A stretch of 16,356 nt of DNA from Deltaproteobacteria bacterium (lineage in GTDB: Bacteria; Desulfobacterota; Desulfobacteria; Desulfobacterales; B30-G6), in contig JAFDAT010000024.1 in assembly GCA_019313725.1 (NCBI GenBank), forward strand, positions 1-16,356, given 5' to 3'. The position numbers and the translations under genes were made by a program. Under the pieces are notes generated by a model that made no database searches, was not told the DNA's origin, and worked only from the letters and a program-made list of their open reading frames with translations. Shown one piece after another: positions 7,802-13,197 of the stretch; the first letter of the stretch is position 1; each line of letters begins with the position of its first letter.

Positions 7802-7875
7802 AACGAGTGGCATCTTTTTTGCCATGTTGTTTACCCGTTGGGGTCAATCTCCTGTCCTGTAAAGGAAGATAGAAT

Positions 7876-8685
7876 TTGAGTTCGATTCTTGATGCATTAA
7901 AGAAACTGGAAAAAGAAACACCTCGGCAGGATTACCCGCGGGCACATGCAAGGGCAGACCGAAAAGTATTTACCCAAAAACGCACCATCGGGGGTATCGG
8001 AGCCGTCTGTGTATGTGTCGGGGCCATTGGTATTGCGGCTTATTTTTGGAGTACCCCTGAAAAAATGCTCGAACCCTTTACCGGGGATGTTGCCCCTGCG
8101 CCAAAACCTGAGGCAATCTTAGATGACCCGGAGAAACCGTCGGCATCCCCGCATAAAGCTCTTTTCCCAGCGCCATCTGCGTCTCAAAATTCCAAATCGA
8201 CACTTACCGCAGGAAACCCAGAAATTATATCCCTCGGCGGTAAAACGATAACAAAGCCGAAATCACCGGAGGACACCCATAGTACGGCTGAGGTCACGCC
8301 CGAAGAAAAAGAGCCGGCTGCAGCATTAAAAAAAACCCGGCAAGAAACACAGGTGGTGAACAAGGCATTCAAGCAACCGGAATCACGACGATATACCGAA
8401 GAAACGGATAGCCCCGATTCAATAAATAATTTATCCAAAAAAGCGTTTACACCGAAAAAGAAACCATTACCGATGGACCGACTCGAAAGCGTCGGCTTTA
8501 AGATACAGGCCATTTCATGGAGAGAACCCCGGGAAGAAAGACTGGTGGTCATTAGCAATCAGGTTTTACGAGAGGGAGATGACATCCAAGGGTATCAAAT
8601 CAGCCACATCAATCCTGATGACATTGTTCTGCGTCGTGGTGATAAAGAGTACCGACTCGACTTTCGTTCGAAAGGGTGGCCGTAA
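7876..8685 (+). CDS. gspB: General secretion pathway protein B
   Basis: A 269-residue partner of GspA that binds it in the inner membrane and assists secretin assembly. The N-terminal MSSILDALKKLEKE is the characteristic start of GspB. A membrane helix lies at about 38-58, followed by a long proline-, serine- and lysine-rich linker (about 60-195) suited to spanning periplasm. The C-terminal T2SSB domain at about 200-269 contains LESVGFKIQAISW and ISNQVLREGDDIQGY, ending in YRLDF. The start is TTG at 7876 with AAAGGA upstream; no ATG start is compatible with the conserved N-terminus. The gene ends three bases before the convergent MFS gene, with no room for a separate terminator. Confidence 0.92.
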   Translation: MSSILDALKKLEKETPRQDYPRAHARADRKVFTQKRTIGGIGAVCVCVGAIGIAAYFWSTPEKMLEPFTGDVAPAPKPEAILDDPEKPSASPHKALFPAPSASQNSKSTLTAGNPEIISLGGKTITKPKSPEDTHSTAEVTPEEKEPAAALKKTRQETQVVNKAFKQPESRRYTEETDSPDSINNLSKKAFTPKKKPLPMDRLESVGFKIQAISWREPREERLVVISNQVLREGDDIQGYQISHINPDDIVLRRGDKEYRLDFRSKGWP

Positions 8686-8688
8686 GTT

Positions 8689-9939
8689 TTAATTATCATC
8701 GTTATCGTTGGAGAAACCTTCAGCCTCACCGCGCGGATCAAAATGGCTGACCACCGGTGAGGTCCTGGGTATGGGAACGAAGGCGACTTGGTCTTCGACA
8801 TTGCTTGGCAGTTTATGCCTGTAGATCCAGGCAACCACCCCCAGTGTACCGCCACAAGCGGCGGTGAAGTAATAAAGCCCCCATGGGCCGACCTTTGAAA
8901 TAATCAGAGATGAGGTCACGGGGCCGAAGCAGGCGCCGATACCAAAAAATAGAATCAAGGCAGCACTGACCGGAACAATGTCTTGTTTTTCGATGTTGTC
9001 CTGGGCACGTGCCATGGACACCGGGTAAATGGTAAAAACCACTCCGAAACAGGCTGTCATCGGCAGCAGCGTACCCAGGTTCGATCTGCCCAGCATCGCA
9101 ATACCCAAACTCACAGCGGCAACCAGAAATCCCTGTGCCGATAAAACTGTGAGGCGGTCAAGACGGTCGGACAGCAGGCCGACCGGATATTGAAACAGCA
9201 ACCCTGCCCAGACGGTGATGCTCATGAAAAGGGAAACTTGAGAAACCTGAAGACCGATGTCCAATCCAAAGATAGGCCCCAGTGCGTAAAATGAGCTGTT
9301 GATCAGACCGGCGGTGAAGCTTCCCACCATGCTTAAAGGAGCCAATTGAAACAGCTTCACCATGTTGTAGCGGGGCACTTTCAGGGGTTGTGGATTAACT
9401 GCCCGGGTTATGGAAATAGGCACCAGGCAAACGGCAGACACGATGGCGGCGATCATGAACAGGTTCTTGCCCTGCACATCACTCAAGTTGAGCAAAAGCT
9501 GGCCACTGCCGAGTCCAAAATAGACCAGGATCATGTAAATGGACAGCAGCCGACCTCGAAAAACCGGCTCGACCTTTTCGTTCAACCAGCTTTCGATCAC
9601 CATGAAGAGCCCGGTGACACACAGCCCGAAACCAATCCTCAAACCGGCCCAAAACCAGGGCGACATGTACAGGCCGTGCAGCAGCGATATGGCGGTCACA
9701 ACGGCACCAAACGCTGCAAACGCCCTGATATGGCCCACATGCTGGATGATGGGCTGGCAGAAATAGATCCCAATGATGATTCCCAGGTAATTGCAGGACA
9801 TGACCAGGCCGATGGTCTGATTGCCACTGCCCTGAAGTCGCATGTTGATGCTGAGCAGACTGTTCAGAAGGCCGATGCCCATGGTGAGAAAGGTCGTGGC
9901 GATCAAAAGCGCGAGGAATGATTTAATGATGTTAAGCAT
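8689..9939 (-). CDS. MFS transporter, YcaD-like
   Basis: A 416-residue polytopic membrane protein of the major facilitator superfamily with about 12 hydrophobic segments. The region reading RIGFGLCVTG, then VIESWLNEKV, then RGRLLSIYM and VYFGLGSGQLL matches the YcaD-like subgroup, with the E-SWLN motif near the end of helix 4 and the RGR motif in the following loop. The second half carries a repeated GLLSDRLDR motif between helices 8 and 9, the equivalent of motif A. The substrate is unknown. ATG at 9939 is preceded by GGGAGG eight bases upstream, which is better than an in-frame ATG at 9969. The gene is divergent from the TetR gene, a common arrangement for a transporter and its regulator, but an operator site is not evident. 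It converges on gspB with only three bases between stops. Confidence 0.85.
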   Translation of the reverse strand: MLNIIKSFLALLIATTFLTMGIGLLNSLLSINMRLQGSGNQTIGLVMSCNYLGIIIGIYFCQPIIQHVGHIRAFAAFGAVVTAISLLHGLYMSPWFWAGLRIGFGLCVTGLFMVIESWLNEKVEPVFRGRLLSIYMILVYFGLGSGQLLLNLSDVQGKNLFMIAAIVSAVCLVPISITRAVNPQPLKVPRYNMVKLFQLAPLSMVGSFTAGLINSSFYALGPIFGLDIGLQVSQVSLFMSITVWAGLLFQYPVGLLSDRLDRLTVLSAQGFLVAAVSLGIAMLGRSNLGTLLPMTACFGVVFTIYPVSMARAQDNIEKQDIVPVSAALILFFGIGACFGPVTSSLIISKVGPWGLYYFTAACGGTLGVVAWIYRHKLPSNVEDQVAFVPIPRTSPVVSHFDPRGEAEGFSNDNDDN

Positions 9940-10040
9940 TGGGAATGACCTCCCAAATTTGAACTCCATGCCGTTGCAAAAACAACCTATATTAACCGAT
10001 CTATACCTTGTTAGAGCAGAAATCCCTGATAGCAGGATCT
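9940..10040. other. Divergent region between the MFS transporter and TetR genes
   Basis: About 100 AT-rich bases (266 if the TetR start is the later GTG) separate two divergent genes. It carries the transporter's ribosome site GGGAGG and presumably both promoters. I do not see a clear palindromic TetR operator. Confidence 0.35.
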
Positions 10041-10829
10041 ATGGTTAAAATAAACAAAAAAACTGTCCCCTTTTCAACAAAATTCGCTTTTAAAAAAAAC
10101 ATCGACTTTTACCTTGACAATGGGGAGGTAATTGAATTATCTTTTTCTCCATCAATTGATGGAAACACTTTATGGGATAATGTTGCTGGAAAAAAGGATA
10201 TAAAAGTGCCCTCACCGCTTGAAAAAGCCCGCCAGGACCCTGAATCCATGAAAGCCCGTATTCTGGCCTCCGCCAGAAGGTTGTTTGGAGAATACGGCTA
10301 CAACAGCACGACCACGCGCATGATCGCAGGTGATGTGGGTATCGATATATCCACGCTGTACTATCACTGGGGAGAAAAGCTGGACCTCTACGAAGCTTTG
10401 ATCACCGACCTCAATGATGAAATTCTGCTCAAATTCGAAGAAGTCGAACAGCAGGCCAGGGGCAAATCCCTTTCCGACCGCCTCGAAATATCCATCGATA
10501 TTTTAACCGAGTACCTGTTCAACCATCCGGAAGTTTCGAATCTGATTCTTTTCGGCTATTTCAACAAAACAGATTCCGGGAACGTTCCCGGCATTAAAAT
10601 CGGCGACTACACCTCGGGAATTGCCGTTGCCATGGATCTTGCCGAAGATAAGGCCCACGTGCCCGTTCAGGCCAAGGCGCGCATACTGGCGGTCTGGAAC
10701 TGTGTACTCAATTTTATATCCGGTGAAAATTTTTTCAGACCGATCTTGAACGTGGACCACGACGGCTACAGGGCGGTCGTTAAGGAGACGGTCAAATTTA
10801 TGATGGTGCCGGCATTTATAAAACAATGA
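10041..10829 (+). CDS. TetR-family transcriptional regulator (start uncertain; GTG at 10206 is an alternative)
   Basis: The helix-turn-helix domain begins at ARILASARRLFGEYGYN and continues through TTTRMIAGDVGIDISTLYYHW, the standard TetR recognition region. It is followed by an all-helical ligand-binding domain of about 140 residues. Two starts are possible. ATG 10041 gives 262 residues with a roughly 70-residue N-terminal extension encoded by AT-rich DNA and with codon use unlike the body of the gene. GTG 10206 has AAGGA seven bases before it, gives 207 residues (the usual TetR size), and leaves a promoter-like sequence at 10114-10143 upstream. Against the short form, the extension is open for over 55 codons of AT-rich sequence. 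The gene lies 58 bases before the fusion-enzyme operon and is divergent from an MFS transporter, so it may control either, responding to an acyl-CoA or the transported compound. Confidence 0.8.
   Translation: MVKINKKTVPFSTKFAFKKNIDFYLDNGEVIELSFSPSIDGNTLWDNVAGKKDIKVPSPLEKARQDPESMKARILASARRLFGEYGYNSTTTRMIAGDVGIDISTLYYHWGEKLDLYEALITDLNDEILLKFEEVEQQARGKSLSDRLEISIDILTEYLFNHPEVSNLILFGYFNKTDSGNVPGIKIGDYTSGIAVAMDLAEDKAHVPVQAKARILAVWNCVLNFISGENFFRPILNVDHDGYRAVVKETVKFMMVPAFIKQ
10114..10143 (+). promoter_or_regulatory. Candidate promoter inside the possible TetR N-terminal extension
   Basis: A perfect -35 box TTGACA (10114-10119) is followed after 18 bases by TATCTT (10138-10143), four of six consensus bases. 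If real, transcription would begin near 10150 and translation at GTG 10206. It conflicts with the longer TetR reading frame. Confidence 0.35.
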
Positions 10830-10834
10830 AATTG

Positions 10835-10858
10835 CAAATTACAAAGAACAAATTACAA
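10835..10858. repeat. Direct repeat CAAATTACAA, two copies, in the gap before the operon
   Basis: CAAATTACAA occurs at 10835-10844 and 10849-10858, a 14-base period, within an AT-rich gap of 58 bases. It may be a binding site for the neighbouring TetR protein or part of an AT-rich low-complexity repeat. It is not palindromic, which weakens the operator idea. Confidence 0.4.
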
Positions 10859-10887
10859 GCAATATTTAAAACTATAAGGAGGGAACC

Positions 10888-12996
10888 ATGGCGTTAAATC
10901 TTGATGCTGTCGGAAAAAAAATCGGCCCCATTTCCAAGGATTATACCTGGAAAGATGCCGTATTGTACGCCCTTGGCGTAGGTGCCGGATTTTCCGAACT
11001 GGAGTACTGTTACGAGAAAGACCTTAAGGTTATTCCCAGCTTCGCGATCACCACACTCTACGAAGTCATGCCCGAAGCCCTTAGGCTGACCAATATCAAC
11101 GTGCCCGGCATGCTGCATGGTGAGCAGGAGCTTATTTTTCACAACCCCATCCCACCCAAAGGCACCATGACCTCGGAAGGAAAGATCCTCAACTACTATG
11201 ACAAGGGTGAAAAGAAAGGTGCACTGGTGGTTGCCGAAACCGAAACCCGGCATTCCAACGGTCAGAAACTGTTCACCTCCAACATGACCATTTTTTCACG
11301 GCTGGACGGCGGTTTCGGCGGTGAAAACCGCCCCCGTAAACCGGTGGAATTCCCGGACAGGGCTCCGGATTTCTCGGTCGATGCGTCTCCCGCAGAAAAT
11401 CAGCCGCTCATCTACCGGCTCTCCGGAGATGTATTCCAGCTGCATGTGGATCCTGAATTCGCCAAAATGGCCGGCTTCGAAAAACCGATCATGCACGGTC
11501 TCTGCACGCATGGCTATGCCTGTCGGGCCTTGATCCAGAGCCTCATTCCCGGTGAACCGGAAAAGGCGCGGCGCATGAACTGCCGGTTTTCGAGACCGCT
11601 CTACCCGGGCATGCCGCTAAGGGTGCTGATCTGGAAAACGGGTGAAGGCCAGGCTGTCTGGCGCATCCAGAATGTAGAGACCCAGGAGATCGTCATCGAC
11701 AACGGCATATTTGAATACGGCGACATCCCCAAGGACGAAGTTCGCTTCGACGACCGGGTGGCAGTGGTGACCGGGGCCGGCGCCGGCCTGGGTCGCGTCT
11801 ATGCCCTCGAACTGGCCAAACGCGGCGCCAAGGTTGTGGTCAACGACCTGGGGGGCGCACGTGACGGTTCCGGTGAAGGGTCCGCCAGCCCCGCCGACAC
11901 GGTTGTGGATGAAATCAAGGCGCTGGGTGGAGAAGCCGTAGCCAATTATGACAACGTGGCTACCGTGGAAGGCGGTGAAGGCATCGTCAAAAGCGCACTG
12001 GATACCTTTGGAACCCTGGACATTCTGATCAATAACGCCGGCATCCTGCGGGACAAAAGTTTTCTGAAAATGGACCCGCAGAACTGGCACGCCGTCTTGG
12101 ACGTGCACCTCAACGGTGCCTACAACGTAACCCGTCCGGCCTTTGCCGTCATGAAGGCAAAGGGCTACGGACGAATCCTCATGACCACCTCGGCCGCAGG
12201 ACTCTACGGTAATTTCGGACAGACCAACTATACGGCCGCCAAAATGGCGCTTATCGGCTTGATGAACACCCTCAAGCTGGAAGGGCAAAAATACGACATT
12301 CACGTCAACACCGTTGCACCGGTAGCGGCTTCGCGCCTGACCGAAGATGTGCTGCCACCGGACTTCTTTGCCAAGCTGAAGCCCGAATTCGTCGCCCCCC
12401 TGGCCCTGTACCTCTGTTCCGAGGAGTGCGCCGACACGGGCAACATCTACAATGCCGGCATGGGCTGTTACAACCGCGCGGCGATTGTCACCGGCCCGGG
12501 TGCGGTTGTCGGTGACGGCCGGACCGTTCCAAGCCCTGAAGAACTTGTGGAAGCATGGGAAAAAGTGAAGACCCTCAAAGGGGCCAAAACATATTTCCAG
12601 CTCAACGATCAAATCGGTGATCTCATCGGGGCATTTTCCAAACCCGCTGCCGATGCGGGGACAGCCGAACCCACCAGCATGTCCGTCAGCGATATATTCA
12701 AGGGCATGCCGAACGCCTTTGTGTCCGAAGCGGCCCAGGGTGTAGAGGTTGTTTTTCAGTACATTATCACGGGCAGCGACGGCGGCGACTGGTACTGCGA
12801 CATCAAGGACGGTGCCTGTACCATCCAGGCCGGCAAGCATGAAAAACCTGTCTGTACGCTGGAAATGGAAGACAAGAACTTTTTAGCCATGATGACCGGT
12901 AAACTGCCGGCCATGCAGGCCTATACGTCGGGAAAACTGAAAATCGGGGGCGATATCATGAAGTCCCAGCTTATCGAAAAACTTTTCAAGATGTAA
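10888..12996 (+). CDS. Trifunctional fusion: MaoC-type enoyl-CoA hydratase + SDR 3-hydroxyacyl-CoA dehydrogenase + SCP2
   Basis: A 702-residue enzyme for two successive beta-oxidation steps, hydration of an enoyl-CoA and NAD-dependent oxidation of the (R)-3-hydroxyacyl-CoA. Residues 1-280 form a double hot-dog hydratase-2 region; YRLSGDVFQLH (176-186) keeps the catalytic Asp181 and His186, but the usual Asn-Pro between them is Phe-Gln. Residues 286-540 are an SDR close to peroxisomal MFE-2, with TGAGAGLG (295-302), NNAG (382-385), Ser435, Tyr448 and Lys452. Residues 597-702 are a sterol-carrier SCP2 domain that binds lipids or acyl-CoA. Eukaryotic MFE-2 has the SDR first, then hydratase, then SCP2, so the order here differs. 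AAGGAGG precedes the ATG. It opens the operon and its SDR-SCP2 half is repeated in the next gene. The stop codon begins a perfect hairpin. Natural substrate unknown; a branched, aromatic or sterol-like acyl chain is possible. Confidence 0.88.
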   Translation: MALNLDAVGKKIGPISKDYTWKDAVLYALGVGAGFSELEYCYEKDLKVIPSFAITTLYEVMPEALRLTNINVPGMLHGEQELIFHNPIPPKGTMTSEGKILNYYDKGEKKGALVVAETETRHSNGQKLFTSNMTIFSRLDGGFGGENRPRKPVEFPDRAPDFSVDASPAENQPLIYRLSGDVFQLHVDPEFAKMAGFEKPIMHGLCTHGYACRALIQSLIPGEPEKARRMNCRFSRPLYPGMPLRVLIWKTGEGQAVWRIQNVETQEIVIDNGIFEYGDIPKDEVRFDDRVAVVTGAGAGLGRVYALELAKRGAKVVVNDLGGARDGSGEGSASPADTVVDEIKALGGEAVANYDNVATVEGGEGIVKSALDTFGTLDILINNAGILRDKSFLKMDPQNWHAVLDVHLNGAYNVTRPAFAVMKAKGYGRILMTTSAAGLYGNFGQTNYTAAKMALIGLMNTLKLEGQKYDIHVNTVAPVAASRLTEDVLPPDFFAKLKPEFVAPLALYLCSEECADTGNIYNAGMGCYNRAAIVTGPGAVVGDGRTVPSPEELVEAWEKVKTLKGAKTYFQLNDQIGDLIGAFSKPAADAGTAEPTSMSVSDIFKGMPNAFVSEAAQGVEVVFQYIITGSDGGDWYCDIKDGACTIQAGKHEKPVCTLEMEDKNFLAMMTGKLPAMQAYTSGKLKIGGDIMKSQLIEKLFKM

Positions 12997-13017
12997 TTTT
13001 TGCCGGGCAAAAATTAC
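12993..13017 (+). promoter_or_regulatory. Perfect hairpin spanning the stop codon of the hydratase-SDR-SCP2 gene
   Basis: An 11-base arm (12993-13003, GTAATTTTTGC) pairs perfectly with 13007-13017 around a CGG loop. The arm contains the TAA stop. A second hairpin, GCGGC-TTC-GCCGC at 13023-13035, follows at once. Without a T-run the pair is more likely an mRNA-stabilising, processing or attenuating structure than a classical terminator. A similar hairpin lies on the next gene's stop. Confidence 0.6.
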
Positions 13018-13197
13018 TGTACGCGGCTTCGCCGCTACAAAACAGACATTTTAAATGAATCGCTAAAAAATAAATTTTATGACTTTTATGGCAAAACTTT
13101 TTCAACCACAAAGACATAGAGGAGAAAAAAAAGAAAAACTTTGTGTCCTTTGTGCCTTTGTGGTTCCGGTTTATCCAGAATAAGGAGGAAGCATACT
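13018..13197. other. Intra-operon gap between the two fusion genes
   Basis: This 180-base gap is unusually long for an operon with similar neighbouring genes. It carries the second hairpin (13023-13035), an AT-rich stretch, the CTTTGTG repeat element (13104-13165) and the ribosome site AAGGAGG nine bases before ATG 13198. No gene is seen. A promoter within it cannot be excluded. Confidence 0.45.
13104..13165. repeat. Short dispersed-type element with inverted ends and tandem CTTTGTG units
   Basis: AACCACAAAG (13104-13113) is a perfect inverted match of CTTTGTGGTT (13156-13165). The right part is a tandem array with a 9-base period: CTTTGTGTC, CTTTGTGCC, TTTGTGGTT (13139-13165). Elements of this type recur between genes in many environmental bacteria; their origin is unclear. 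Other copies cannot be looked for here. Confidence 0.5.

Noticed and set aside
10835..10858. Direct repeats as a two-unit CRISPR or as a TetR operator
   Set aside because: Two 10-base copies 14 bases apart are far too short for CRISPR, and TetR operators are usually palindromic.
11617..12840. A 407-codon open frame on the minus strand across the hydratase-SDR-SCP2 gene
   Set aside because: It is antisense to a clearly conserved enzyme and its translation has no family resemblance. Long antisense frames are expected from biased third codon positions; the matching frame at 14671-15771 opposite the paralogue arises the same way.
13141..13197. Earlier TTG start for the HMGS-like fusion
   Set aside because: It falls in the CTTTGTG repeat, adds 19 unrelated residues and ignores the strong AAGGAGG before ATG 13198.
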